A DNA stretch of 64,000 bases from Aspidiotus rigidus (lineage: Eukaryota; Arthropoda; Insecta; Hemiptera; Diaspididae). The notes under the pieces are model-generated. The model was given only the letters and a program-made list of their open reading frames with translations. It ran no database searches and had not been told where the DNA came from. Shown piece by piece: positions 18,912 through 32,492 of this stretch. The number at the start of each line of letters is the position of its first letter. The first letter of the stretch is position 1. The DNA lies in contig JAVHKY010000003.1 of the NCBI GenBank assembly GCA_035079385.1, forward strand, positions 26,241,501-26,305,500. The letters run 5' to 3'. Position numbers and translations under genes: made by a program.

Positions 18912-21320
18912 GCGAAAAAGGTTTATCTTTTCTTCTTTTAAATATCGTAAACAAGGCTGTGAGTATTTAAGGATCGTTCGTTTTTTTTTTCTTTCAAATT
19001 TTTTCCTATTAGCTTTATACTGTTTTATTGTACATGAAGCGTTGTAAATTTCCTCTCTCTGTATCTTTAACGTTAGCGTATTCGATAAGGCACCTTCCAG
19101 ATGGGTTATTTTTAACGCATTTTATGACACAACCACTCGATACCGAAGCCTTTTCTAACTCATTACACTGTCAAACTCGGTAGATGATAAGAAGACGTGA
19201 ACGAAAAAATAAAAATCCTCCTATATTTTCCTTTCTTCTCGATTCGCTGGCACAACAGTTGCCGGTGGTTTTCCGTTACGCGTATTTCGTGCTTCGCTTC
19301 ATTTTAACCGTCAAATATTGTATGCAGTCAACGGCGTGAGAAGTTTTTCTTCGTTCGGCTTCCTTTCTTAAACGGCAACGTTGAAGTATTTTACAGACTG
19401 ATAAGAAATAGATTTCGTTTTAATTTTCCTATAAAAGAGCGGCGGAAATACCTGCCTATATGCGATTCTTCGGGAGCATTTATGTTGTCTGAATTGACGT
19501 GCGGAAGATGGGAATTATAATAATCATTGAAAGATGCGTCGCGTTAAATAGCGTATTGAAGGTCTTCCGTTGTGAGGGTTACATACCATTCTAGGTGACC
19601 TAGAATAATGATTTTTGAGTCGGACGCGAATGAATCAATCGTCTTTCTGTAGGTCAAGGAGGTACGTGACAGAAATGATGGATGGGTAATGTGAATTATT
19701 CTATGTATAGGGGTTTCATTTTGAGTGTAAGAAAAGTCACGCAATCCGCTCTGCGTGAATTACGTTGACTAGGTTGCGTGACAACTAGGAACACTCGCCG
19801 GACCAAAATATGATCGTTAAACCGCTAAATTTGTTTAGTGCCTTCGAGGCGAATAGGTGATACGTCACTCGGCTACATTGTGTGATGGCTAGATGGATTA
19901 TTGTTGTACAGCGGTAAGAGTCTCTCTTGATTGCATTCAGCATGCAAGAAAATCTGTCTCTGTCAGAATGTGCGAATATCTAACCAACGATAGACCGAAA
20001 CGTAGTACCTTGACGAACTTGGACCATTTGTAATGAGAGAGGGGGATCTTGATTAGGACGATACACGTAAAAGGATTTTCTAGTAGGGCTGTATAGAAGT
20101 GGATAATTTGCTGTCTTTTGCGTATGATTCTCCTGGAAGAATAGGATGTTGATCCGCCTGAGTATGGGATCAGTTAAGTCGCGAAAGTAACGAGAACTTC
20201 CCTACAGATTCTGGTTTCAACGAGCAGGCAAAAAAGATCTAGAATGCGGCTGAAGGTTAATCTTGTTTCTTAAATCCAAGCAATGTAAATCGTTTAAATC
20301 CTCTGGAGTAGTGAGAAAGATTACTTTTTCCAGATCCGTCCTATTCGAGTCAAATCGTCGTGAGTCTGTGAGCAATTAGTTAGCGGCTGTAAGGAATGAG
20401 TTTTGTTCGTCGTGCGATGTTGTTGTGAATAGCATACGCGGACCCCGTGCGCCAACTGCCAACTAATCGCTCACGGACTGTACATCCGAATTGATGAGTC
20501 CGTGTGCGAATTAATGACAAACAATAAGGGGAGAGTCAACCTCTGACCGTTACAGGAAGAAAGAAATCTGATTTCCTAAGAATATTTTATTCACTTCTCG
20601 CAGAACTTTTTCTCAGTTCGCCGCCCGAAGCAGCTGCTGTTGATAGTTCTGCGTGAATTGAGGCTTGACTAACGCAAATAATGGGCGTTAATTCTGTCAA
20701 ACGAACGTTTAATGTTACGAATATTGCAAGAAAGAATCCTTGCGTTGAAAAATCAACTTCACAATACTCTGCAACCGGAGTTAGAAGGGTGAATCGATCT
20801 TCGAGCCGAATCTCATGTTGATATTTCTTGGATAGACAAATTTCAGACTCTCACTTCTCCTATTGACCAAAAAAGTGATTTTTCTTTAAAGATTCATGAT
20901 AATTTCCCTGAAAACGTGTGACCGATTCTGATCAGAATTTTTGGACTAATATGAAGCATTCTTAAAGCTCTTTTCCCAGGTTCTTTCTAAGGTGCTACTC
21001 TAAAGAAAAAATACGCGGTGATGTACAGACCGAAATAATTTTCTACATTTTTACCTATCTACAATTTTATCTTTGAGAATGAAAGTGAGAAAATTTATTA
21101 TTGTAAATGTTTTAGGTATATTTCAGGTCTTGAAAAAATATTAAAAATGGATACTGATTTAGAGTATCATGATTTATTTTTCAAGAGTTTCACCTCAGAA
21201 AAAGCATAGAAGAGGGTATTGAAGTTGCCTGAAAGGTCATTTTGATGTGGAAAATTGATATAAAAATGCGCGAGAAAACTTTCAGAGTGTACTTTTTGCG
21301 AAGACTCATCTATTATGCCA
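18912..21320 (+). other. Kekkon 3' UTR and downstream single-copy DNA
   Basis: The stop codon is followed by T-rich sequence typical of a 3' UTR. The first AATAAA I noticed is at 19208-19213 (ACGAAAAAATAAAAATCC), about 300 bp past the stop; whether it is used cannot be told. Beyond it no second gene, RNA gene or repeat end was recognised up to the MITE at 21323. Confidence 0.4.
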
Positions 21321-21322
21321 TA

Positions 21323-21772
21323 CAGTGGAAACTCTATATAACGAACCCCTGTATAACGAATTCCTCTATATTACGAATTTTTCCTCGGTCCCTCTCCCTT
21401 CAATGAATTTTACATGTTAAAAAATCTCTTTATAACGAACAATTCAGTCTATATAACGAATTTTCTACAGAAATCTTGTCATTTTTTCCAAAAAAAATGT
21501 CGATTTCTGGCCTGAATTCAAACTTTTTTCTGAAAATTCTGATTCTTTGGTAAACATTTGAATATTTTCTCCAGAAAATTTGAATTTTGACGAATGTTTC
21601 AACATTTCCTTCTAACAATGTCAACTTTCAGGTGAAATTTGAAAATTTTTATCATTCAAAATGTGGAACTTCGCAAAAATAAGACAAAAAAATGAAATTC
21701 TTTTTAACGAATTTTCTATATAACGAATTTTTTTTGTGGTCCCTTCAGATTCGTTATATAGAGTTTCCACTG
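21323..21772. mobile_element. pogo/Tigger-like MITE (full copy)
   Basis: CAGTGGAAACTCTATATAAC at the left is mirrored at the right end (GTTATATAGAGTTTCCACTG), and TA flanks both ends (21321-21322, 21773-21774). Inside, short TATAACGAAT repeats recur near both ends. Such ends are typical of Tigger/pogo elements. No transposase. A truncated sister copy lies at 57379-57652. Confidence 0.9.
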
Positions 21773-22025
21773 TATTTTGAAAAAATCGAATGAAATATGA
21801 CTGAGATATGGAAACTTATAAAAAGAGATTACTTAAGGGAAGTGAAATATTGATTCATCGTGAAATTTGGCTCGGAGGCCAATTGACCCGTCAAACTTCG
21901 TTTGTAATCGAATCAAAATTTACGTCCTTCGAGAGAAATGGAATTTTTTACTGATCGTTCATTCTTGTATGCGGTAGTCTCTTGCTCCTCTCACCTGTGA
22001 TAACGTGGGAAAAACTGAAATCGAT

Positions 22026-22193
22026 CAGGCGCGGATCCAGACGATCTTTTTGGGAGGGGAAACAATCCAAAAAAAGTTACCCTTTTTTTTTTCTTCTTTT
22101 TACATTTTCTTCGATACTACAGATTTTTTGTTGTTTTTTGGGATTGGGTGGGGGAATTTCCCCCATTCCCCCCCCTCTGTGGATTCGCGCCTG
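22026..22193. mobile_element. Short TIR element starting CAGGCGCGGATCCAG
   Basis: CAGGCGCGGATCCAGAC at the left is mirrored by GTGGATTCGCGCCTG at the right. The inside is T-rich with GGGGGAATTTCCCCCATTCC near the right end. No clear target duplication could be read, so the superfamily is open (hAT-like is a guess). It lies immediately upstream of the second hammerhead element. Confidence 0.6.
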
Positions 22194-22208
22194 ATCTATC
22201 TTAATTAT

Positions 22209-22342
22209 TGAGAAAGTTTTCACGTAATTGCAATTCTACTTTATTAGTTGCTTTTACGACACAACTGATGACGGGATGACACCCGAAAACACTCTTGTAA
22301 AAGGAACTAATAAAGTAGAACTATACACTTGAAAACTTTTTC
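22209..22342 (+). mobile_element. Small inverted-repeat element enclosing a hammerhead core
   Basis: Arms of about 45 bp pair with each other: GAAAGTTTTCACGT...CTACTTTATTAGTTGCTTTTAC on the left against GTAAAAGGAACTAATAAAGTAG...GAAAACTTTTTC on the right. The roughly 40-bp centre is the ribozyme core, so the arms act as a long, imperfect stem I. This fits a Penelope-type terminal piece or retrozyme-like element. Confidence 0.6.
22261..22298 (+). ncRNA. Hammerhead ribozyme-like core (type I)
   Basis: ACAA (stem I), CTGATGA (22265-22271), one C, GGG / ATGACA / CCC (stem II, 22273-22284), GAAA (22285-22288), ACAC, T, C, then TTGT (22295-22298), pairing with ACAA. The invariant CUGAUGA and GAA, the A15.1-U16.1 pair and H17 = C are in place, so cleavage is predicted after CUC. 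Stem II has only three pairs, which may weaken folding. Stem I is prolonged by CTTTTAC/GTAAAAG outside a small bulge. Confidence 0.6.
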
Positions 22343-24949
22343 GATATTAGTGCACTACTTACACCTTACTTGATACGAGTTCCAACGATCTTAATTACCT
22401 CCCTAAGCGCATATTACGCTCACCGAACCGCAAAATCTTCCTCTATTCGATCTTTATTTTAATGTTACAACTTTCAATTATCGCGAACTTTTCTTACTCC
22501 TCCCTAAAAAGAGGCGTGGCTAAGATCGAAACCCTCAAGAATGAAAAGGCGCATCTTAATTTTATAGTACACTCGTAAGAAGAGCCACTGAAGCAAATTC
22601 CTCGCTAATTTAACTTTTGGTAAATTATGTCGTCTTTTTGGCAAGAAAGTAGAATGACATCGTGAGTAATTAGACTAGAGTTCCTTCTTACAATTTCACA
22701 AATGTCCTTATTATTTATTTCGAGTTGATACCCGACTCCTATCGAATTGTGAATGTTTATCGATCGTGGACCATCTAAGAGAATGGAAATAAATTTCCCT
22801 CGAGAAAAATTGGGTAAAAATTTCATGAACGATAGTTTTATTAAACTCTCGTTCAAGGTTAGTTTTCAAATATCTCGCAAATATTTTCTGTATAATCAAA
22901 TGCAAAGAATGTTTTTACGACAAATTTCGAATGAACAAAAAGTGGAGACTAAAAATAACGAAGCGTGAGCAAAATTAATCTGAGAAATTTTGAAAGTATT
23001 ACATTTTAGAACTATTCGAGGTCCTACAACGAGTCTCAACATAATTCTGGTCTTAGTCATGCCTCGATACCTCGCCGTTTATGCCTACGTGGAGGATTTT
23101 AAGAGAAAATAAAAATACCCCATGATTTATGCTTTCTCGAGTTTCTATTCATTTATCTACATTTTACGAGTGCGCCTATGTTACACTTTTCAATCCCTCA
23201 TCCTCCCGCTGCAATTGTGATAGCATCATCGGCTTTTAACTTTTTTTTATCGTACTTAATCTTTGAACACTAGATTATAGTTGGTCGAAATTCTTGTCCT
23301 GTAAGTATTTTCTCTTCCTGCGACGTCCACTTTCTTTCTGTTTATTCTTTTCTTATTAGGTATGTAAGTGAATCATAACCTCATATGGTCTCAAATTCCG
23401 ATGAGAATAGAAAAGAAGAATTTCAAACTGGTGTATGACTAAGACGGTTCTAATTCTTGTTTAGGAAAAGAAAAAAGTATTTTCTTTGTAAGCAGCAGTT
23501 TATCGATTTTTATTTCGAAAAATTTGATACGTGAAATATTCCCCGGAAGCCTACGAGCACGTAATCGCACCACCGAATTGTCGGGTGTTAAATTTTATTT
23601 TTGCACTACTCACACAATAGTGTAACGCGTTAATTGCATTATCAACAGGTGACTCACGTGACTAATCAGAGAAGAATGACGATTATGAATTGTTTTCACG
23701 TTTTTTTAAATTACTAGCTATTTAATCTCATTAGTATAGGGAACGTATGCGCGTCATTGAACAAATTCGTAATAGGAAATGCATAATTCTTATTGGTGGA
23801 TGAAAATAAACTCGAGATGGTGATTCGAAGTTGACGAATTAGGAGATGTGAGCTGGCAATAACTCTAAGGTGCGTTGATTAAACTCGCATAGAGCAATCG
23901 AAAATTCCTCTAAATCTTTTCAAAATCGACTGATTGTGCAAACTCGGGGCACGAAGTTAGAGATATCGACATTTCCACGGTCACGTTGCGAATTTCATTA
24001 CATCAGCAGCGTTGATATTGACGCATATCATGTACAGTATGCGCAACCATACAATTGTCGATTGTTCCATTCTTATCGTTGGAAATGTCCTAACAAACAT
24101 ATTTTGTGTCGAATTTTTGCTCTTCTCTTGCTGCCTTGCTGCCTTTCGGGCGTGAGCTTCTCGCTACGAAACATTGTCCCAGATATCGTGTCTCTATTTA
24201 ATGACTTGAATGGCTGGTGAACACCATGATAGTTTCAGCCATAGATTTCATGGCTGTTTGTACAATGGTATATTCATCTATTTTGGCGTGCGATGCTGTT
24301 GCCTTGCAATCTCATCCAACCTAAAAGCAATGCCTGGCCCAAAATCCCCCCCCCCCTTCTTTGTGCCGATGCGAGTTTTAATTGAATAAAAATTTTGCGT
24401 ATTATCATCGCAGCGTCTTTTCACTTTAAATTGTTCTCTGATGCATTCTATTACATCTGTTATTGATTCGCGGAATATTATTTAGGTTACCAACTTGTAT
24501 TTAGTCGTGCAAGCGCTGTCATTACTGTGGATAAGAAATTTTTTTCAGCGCACACGGTGTTCTTCGGTATACCTATTTCGTTAATTAACATTTTGCATCG
24601 AACGCAGTCGATTTGTTGAATAAAAGCGCGCTATAGCGAGCTATTGTTGCTTTCAATGATTTATATCTCATCATCAATGTAGTGGTGCGCAAAAAGATTT
24701 AATTGGGAGATCAGGAAGTCGGAAATGCTTACTTGCCTCATCTGTCGAATCGATGACTAGCGTGTAATGCGACCTCTGTGTTTGCGATGTGGTACCGTAA
24801 GATACTTCCTATAGAATAGTGATTCCTTGTTTCAGATTCTTTTGTTTGTGTGTTTGTTTTTTTTTTTTTAATTTTTCTACGAGTCTCAAATACCTGGGAT
24901 GATAAGTCTTACTTTGTACTGATTCCAACCGGTTAGATATGACGTTTAC
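22343..24949. other. Anonymous DNA without recognisable genes
   Basis: Frames reach at most 94 codons (23936-24220) and show no domain. Composition is moderately AT-rich and apparently single-copy. This could be intergenic or intronic DNA. Confidence 0.45.
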
Positions 24950-26068
24950 GTACTCCAAATAGAACTGACTGAGGACCTAGTTCTGTAGGTAATCGTGGAC
25001 GGATACGGGTGTATCACCTCGATGTAGTGGTAAGGGATTTTACTTGAGTACATAATCTACTTGGTCTGTGAAGCTTGATTAGGTTCCAAGTGTCGAAAGA
25101 TCTGTCCTAATATTCTTCTGGGATTGCATATTTCTTTTTGGCTTTTACTTACCTACTCTAAGTAGATGGGAAAAATGAGAACCTATAGTTCTGTGGGTAA
25201 CGGAAGACGAAGTCGGGTATATCACCTCGATGGAGTAATGAGGATTTCATCGAAATAAGTTCTATTTTAAACATCTGTCGGAATACATATTTTTCTTTGG
25301 CTTTTACTTTCTCTGAGGAGATGGAAAAATTGAGGACTTAATTCAAAGGGTAATCAAGGTCGGAGTTGGGTATATCACCTTGATTAAATAATGAGGGATT
25401 TTACGTAAGTAAGTCTACTTGTTCTGTGAAGCTTGGTCAGATTCCAAGGGTCTAAATATCTGTCCTAATATTCATCTCGGATTGCATGTTTCTCTTTGAC
25501 TTTTCTTTGTTTTAAATAGGCGGGAAAGTTTTATGAGTAATGGGAGACGGAGTCGGGTGTACACCTCGATGGAGTGGTGAGGGATTTTATCTAAGTAAGT
25601 CTTCTTGTTCTGAAACTTGGTCAGGTTTCAAGGGCCTAAACATTTGTCCCAACGTTCTTCTCAGATTGCATGTTTTTCTTTGGCTCTTACTTACACCTAA
25701 GTAGACGGAAAAACTGAGGACCTAGTTTTATGAGTAATGGAGAACGGATTCGAGTGTACACCTCGATGGACTGGTGAGGGATTTTATCTAAGTAAATCTA
25801 CTTGTTTTGTGAAGCTTGGTCAGATTCCAAAGGTCTAAACATCTGTTCTAATATTCATCTCGCATTGCATGTTTCTCTTTGGCTTTTTTTTTGCTTTGAT
25901 TTGATGGAAAAATTGAGGACCTAGTTTTATGAATAATGGAGAACGTATTCGGGTGTACACCTCGATGGAGTGACGAGGGATTTCACCTAAGTAAGTCTAC
26001 TTGTTCTTTGAAGCTTGGTCACATCCCAAAGGTCTAAACATCTGTCCTAATATTCTTCTTGGATTGTA

Positions 26069-26133
<65 letters not shown>

Positions 26134-26140
26134 TCCTTTC
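24950..26140. repeat. Degenerate tandem array, about 190-bp unit, six copies
   Basis: Units carry in order GAGGACCTAGTTYTRTGRGTAA, GGAGAACGGATTCGGGTGTA, CACCTCGATGGAGTGGTGAG, GGATTTTATCTAAGTAAGTC, GAAGCTTGGTCAGATTCCAA, CATCTGTCCTAATATTCTTC and TGCATGTTTCTCTTTGGC. Unit starts fall near 24973, 25180, 25334, 25528, 25715 and 25914; the third is short. The last three units are most alike, suggesting later amplification there. Confidence 0.88.
26073..26130. repeat. (CT)n microsatellite
   Basis: Fifty-eight bases of pure CT. It replaces the TTTCTCTTTGGC segment of the last unit of the tandem array, which suggests it grew out of that unit. Confidence 0.95.
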
Positions 26141-29100
26141 CACGGTAAGTAGGCGTGTAAGTGACCTGCTATGCATTGACATTTCTGCCCTACCATCAAT
26201 CAAGTTTGGACCTTGCATCTCGTTGTTGGTAGGTTCGTTGCTGGCAGAGTAAAAATATCAATGTACTTTCAATTTTCTTGTAAGGCCTTTGCCGAAATTA
26301 TTGCCGAGGGGTCAACCAAAATTTCTAGATTGAGAAACTTCTGTTTTATTGGGGACTTGTCCACTCCAACAATTTTTAACTCCCAACATTTAAGGGGAGT
26401 ACGAAATCAAAAATGAAATTTTATTTATATTAGTACAGCCTGAGTAGAGCGAATTTGATGAAAGAACGAATTATGAAGCGAACTTGTATCGTTTCACTTT
26501 GATGACTTGTCTGTGTAAAGAGGATTCGATTCAAAACAGACGATTTTGGTGAAACTCAGTCTAGAAATTATTCAGACGTCATTTGTTTCAGTTGAATGAG
26601 AAAATCTGTGTGAAAAACAATGTATCCGTTGGATCAAGTAGGATCGACTTCAGGAAATTCTCGGGGAAGAAGAGTGAGGGTCACATTCTCAAAAATTGGA
26701 ATTTTAAAAATTTTTAATCGAATTTTATCCGGACGATAGGGGAAGATCTGAAGGAAAATTGACATGGCTCACAAATGTGACGCCGATATTTATGAAGAAA
26801 TTCGGTAATTTATCATGGTCACAACTGAATATAAGTATAAGAGAAAATTCCCCTCCCCTCTTAAGGTACTCGAAATTTTCCACTTTTTCATGACTTCATA
26901 AACAGAGGCTATTTTGGTATGGGAAGTATTCGGTTCTGGTCGGACAGTCTTTCTCCATCATCTGCATGAAAATGAGATGATTCTGAAAAGTATGTCAAGA
27001 TGGTGCTTCTAGTCGTTTTTCACTATCGTTTCAGGTTTTTTATAATATTATTACGTTGAATAAACGAGGAATCGTAAAAATCCGAACGTTTAAATCGCTT
27101 TATCACGATGATGAATAGTAAAATGAGTCGAGTTGAATAGCTTGAACTTTCCTTTACAATTTACTGACATATATCAGGTTAACCAGATGAGTAGTCTTGA
27201 CTGTTGGGTGGTTTTATGAGATGATTGACGCGCGAGGACACGTATTAGCCCGCTTGGCAAGTGAGAAAAATGATTTTAGGGAAAGATACCGAACTGTGAG
27301 ACCAGGACCGAATTTTAAATACTAGATACCATAGGTGGGGCTACAAATTGCAGAATTTTTTGTATTGAAAATCGTTTCAAAATCATTGAGAGCAATTTTT
27401 CTATCCGAAAGTGTGTGACTATCCCTCGATTCGAAAGATAAAACGAGAATGAAAAGGTGGTACTTATTTCTTATATTGGCAATTTTTGGTATCGAAGAAA
27501 TTCTTCACGTCAGCTTCCCCATAACTCGCCAAATTTCTTGAGAATTTGAATTCGGTATCGTCCTATGACTGTACGTTACCCTAGTAATAGATTTTCGTAT
27601 CCTCTCCTCAGGACACAAATTACTCACCTTCTGTTAGGTGTAAAATTCCTCTATTTTTTCATCGAGTACGATGAGAGATGATGGTCAGCATTGTAGAATG
27701 GATGTTCGATTTTTTACTGTAGCACGAGGGAAGAGTGGAGTGTCCGGGCAATCCTCATGTGTACGAAGAATAGCTGTCGCATTAAATCACTCACTTTCTC
27801 TCCGCGGAGGTCAAACCTGGAAACTTTTCAAAAATCTCGTATCTTTTCTCTTTCTCAGAGAGTGGAAGTTTTAATCAAAGTTATTGTCTCTCGCGACAGT
27901 CTCGATACAATTTATCCACCAAATTGATAGCATTCGAATCTTCCATCGTTTCTGAACATATTTGTACACGATAAACCGAAACAATCTGCTAGAATTACCA
28001 ATTCGAAATGCGCTGTAATAAAAACGTTTCATCAATATTCCGTAGAACGTCTGTTCGCGTTTTTTTTTTTTTTTTTCGCATGCGAATGCACACTCTGTTT
28101 ATCGTTTGTGGACTGTAATTGGAGACAGGGGTGTTGATTGCGCGCTTGGTTTTTTTCGGAGTGACTTGATAGCCCTCTCGAAGTATATACGTGAATGAAA
28201 TTACAATAAGATGCTGCTTCCCGACGACCTATCGAAGCAAAAAATAACCGCTAGAATGGACTTTCTTTCCTCTCCAGTTAACCTATAAGAGAATTGCCCC
28301 TCTACGTATAACTTTTGCCAGCGCATGCCGGCCTGCCCGTAAAATTATCTTACGAACGAAACGACCTTTTCTTAAAGTTCACTCCGGTTTTGTTTGCGCA
28401 ATAAAACGCAGATCGCGGAACGATGAATGAGCAGAAAATAGCATCGACTTGGTGTCTGTTTTTCGTTACGGTGCCGTACACGCTTCCAAGTATGACCGCG
28501 TAATGCAAATATGCAGATGTAGTCGATGACGCACTGGTTAAAGCCCTGCGTGCTCATCGTTTTTTTAAAAATTTGAATCACCTCTCATCAAAAATTGTCT
28601 CTCTCGCTCGCGGTCGTGCCACATGAGTGGTTGATGACTCATTTGATCATTAATCAACTATGCGTACACTCCTCTATAAGACTTTACCGTGGTACAATGC
28701 TAGTCTGCGCTTCTTATTGTTTATAAACTGGAATTCTAACTAGAAGTCGTCTTTTCCATTATATTTGTCAATACCGAGGCCGTCATCAATTTCATTTAGG
28801 AATGATAAATTACTCGCTATAGGAAATTTAATCCTTTTCTGTAAATTACGAGTGCAATTCGTACACGCGGAAGGCTGATGTAGAAAGAATGCGACCTATA
28901 AGAGAGTATAAAATGATCTGATTTATGGCGAAGATTAGTTAAAAGTATACACGGAGACAGGTGGTATACGGTATTTTTCCTTATCAGTTCAAGTTCGTGT
29001 ACTCGCATCTTTGGTAAATATTATCAATCAAGTTTAATCTCGCTGATTGATAGGGTTGCCATATTCGTATACGGAGGGAAAAAATCGGCTAAGCGAGGAT

Positions 29101-32100
29101 GCAATTCAGGTCGCGTGACTTACACAACGACTGTCGAAGAAAAATCATTAAATTCGCGATTTATCTAACCTCCTCGAGACATGTCTGGGAAGAGAAAAAA
29201 AAAAAAAAAAAACGAGCGGACGATATCCCTACGGATCACCGAGTCGTGATAATAGAGAAAAGCTATAGCAGTTGAAAATGTATCCACGAAGTGGTTCTCA
29301 CGCCGTTGTACTTCCAGCTTTCATTTTGACGATCTGGCAGCTGTCCACTCTGTGCGGCGCACGATAGACCATTTTCACTCTACTTATTATACGAATAATC
29401 TATGCAGGAAAATTGCCTTCCTATAATACGTCCGCGCAATAAAAACTTATACAATTTCATATCCTGTCTACGTGACGACAGTGCAATCATGTTTCATCAT
29501 TTTTTCGGTATTTCGAGTCGGTTGGTGTGTCATTAATATAAATTGCGAATATGTACGGGTAAATATTACGCTATGGTAATTGAATTTTCTCTTCGGAAAG
29601 ACCGACGTGCTGCTCCACTCTCCGGCGCTGTACTATGTGAATTGAATAACAAGATTAGCATTCTTCATTCGTGGAAGTTATTAAAATATCACGATTTTTT
29701 ACGTACATAGCGTGAGTGTGGCTTAGCGTCGGGATGGCTTAAAAAAAAAAAATTATGATCTCATTTTTGACGTATGCTGTACCTGTATCTCGCTAGTCGT
29801 GTCGATATCTACCAAAACTCCGCGGCGATCAGCGCCTGAGTATTCCAAAAATTCTCTTCCCAATACGAATGTATCTTTATAAATCAAGTCCGATTGTTAA
29901 TACTGCTGGCGGATGCCGGGACAGGACACAGATGCATAAGCGTATCATTTAAATTGAGGTGTGGTAAGCCACATGTACATACCGTATAAAATCGAAAATG
30001 TAGATCAAGTCATACAAATGGTTATTTATCATGCACGTCTATCTTCTCTACGATTTAATCTACTTTTGATCGGTTCTGTGATGGTCGTGATGCATGTTCT
30101 CACATCGTGCACTTGCAACTGTGAACATGGATATATTTCATTTTTTTTTTTTTTTCTTATTCGTGCTATGATACCCTGTCAAGGCATCCGGAGACACGTG
30201 ATTAACAGCATCGGGTCTTACTCAGTTTTAAAAATTAAGAAGCTTGTTATTACGGAGTTCATTTATAATGCTTTGTAGATTGACGCGAAGTGGATTTGGT
30301 AGATCATTGTGAAGACCGTGTAAGGAGACACATTACGTAGAAATAACGATTCAATTACCATAATGTTGATTATGTACAGTGGCTTAGAGGCGGGCTGGTT
30401 CACCACTTTTGATAATGAACGCCTGGTTTCGTTCGAGGATTTTAATAAAAGAAAAAAAGTTGAAAAGCAGCGGGGATAGGGGTAGCGCGTTTCTGCAGCA
30501 GGATGTTCGTTCTATAGAGAAAGACGCACAACTTTCTTATGCAGGTTAGGCACTCTTGAGCACTTAAATGAATCAGCTTCGAGTAGATTAAACCCATTAT
30601 GCATTATATTTTTTTTCTCTTGTATTCACGTAGTCAAAACACTCTTGATCAAAGAAACTTAAATATTCATTATATTATCTACTAGGAGGTGCTACCTCTT
30701 CTCCATTTTTAAAACTTCCAATGTAGCACGTCATTGATTTTTTTTTTCTCGTTCCGAGTTCGGTTGTTTTAAGGATGTAGGCTATATTACATTATATTCT
30801 CGAAGATGCGATTTTTCTAGTCAGTTTTACGTATTATAATCCGAGGAACAACTGACCACAAAAGATCTATAGAAATTATTATTTTCAAAATATTTATTTT
30901 TAAGGAAGAATTTTTTATACGTAATCAAAGTATACCCATATCATTGTGAAAAATCGTTTTACGTATTTACGCTGAAGATGTCGAATCGTGTATTACTACG
31001 AGGCCTTTGTGCATTTTTTCCTTTTGTTTTTTAATTTTCATGCGATTGTCTTTTGATTTTTCTTTGTTATTCAATTATATTTTAATATTTTACCTTATAA
31101 GTTTCGTCGTCGTTATATATGTTTAAAATAGATATTCGTAATTACTCGAAAATTATGTTTCAGACAGTTGAACTTTTATAATTATCTTACCGTCATTGTG
31201 CTTGTTCATTTCGATATATACCAGTGAAAGTTGATGAAAAAGTGTAAAGAATCCAAATACACGTAAAATTTTTAGTAAAAAATTGAATTTTTTTCGTTGA
31301 GTGCTGATAGGATTTCAAAAACTGCTCATTTTCGGCTCGATAAAAAAATTTCTTCCTCTAAATTGCAAAAATTTGGAGAAAGTGAATTACTCAGTTTCAG
31401 AACTCGTTAATCTTCACTCGAGAAATATTTCTGATTAAAACTTTGTTCATCATTTAATCAAGAATTGAGCGAAATTTACTGAGAAAAGAAACATTTTCAA
31501 GCGTACCTATATTTAGTTCAAGTATACCGACAATCTCAGTATTGACTAATAAGTCAAATTCTCCGCATAACTCAGTGTTTATTACCAGAAAATATGTGAT
31601 GGTCAGAACAACGCTGCAACCGGGCATTAAACATTTTGATGGCCCTAATATGTCGTACAGTTTCGAAGGTCATTCTTCTACTCACGACTCTTCAATTAAC
31701 TAAACGATTCATTGACGCCTTTTCAAGAACTCTATCATGATATTATGTGTACACGTATTCACATGATATTTTTTGCAATGGCGTAGCTAGGGGGAGATTT
31801 GGGGATAAATTTTCTTTCGACTCCGGTTTCTTTGTGACATAATTCATTGATAGAAAGAAGAGCAGCCATTCTCTTTTATGTTGAAATTTAGGCTACCTAT
31901 GTCAGGTGGTAAGATAAAATAATTATGTACTAGGACGAAAACCAAAATAATAATGATTTTGCCGAGATACGACGCTTATTCGTGTCGTGCATCCTTCAGG
32001 GCGAGCCACTATCGAGTCGTAGTGATAAAGCTGAGAAGGCGAATGCACCTATTTTCCTCAATTCGCAAAATACATCGATTGATGCGCTATTCGGCTTTCT

Positions 32101-32484
32101 GATTAGTGGGTTGAGACGAGAAGGAGATAAAGAAGTTTTCGAAAAATTCAAAATTGGGTTCAATGGAAAGAAGAGATAGCGCTGATTTTATGTATCTACT
32201 TATGGTGGAAAGTACGCGATCACCTTCTTGTCCAGTTTCTAAAAATTGCCACCTGCAGCGCAACCGCGTTGTAATTCGCGAATAGTCTACGTACCCATAA
32301 TTGAAATATCACAAAAAGTAGGACATTTCTGGAGTAAATAAAAAGGGAAACATTTCTCGAATAAAGGATTTTCTCTCCATTAGAACTATGATTCCAACCT
32401 TCACCTTTTTCTCACTGATAAGGGTAGTCGATACTAGCGCTGCACGGTGCGAGCGATAGTTGCCATCATATAATTATGGTGATA
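26141..32484. other. Long anonymous stretch without recognisable genes
   Basis: About 6.3 kb of apparently single-copy DNA. Frames are short (up to 105 codons at 29961-30278) and show no domain. A fragment at 31780-31798 (AATGGCGTAGCTAGGGGG) resembles a common hAT-type terminus but has no partner. The stretch could hold introns or distant regulatory DNA of kekkon or a neighbour; nothing can be assigned. Confidence 0.45.
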
Positions 32485-32492
32485 CTAAATCC

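Noticed and set aside
23936..24220. 94-codon frame as a possible exon
   Set aside because: No domain, no clear splice sites, and frames of this length arise by chance in the window.
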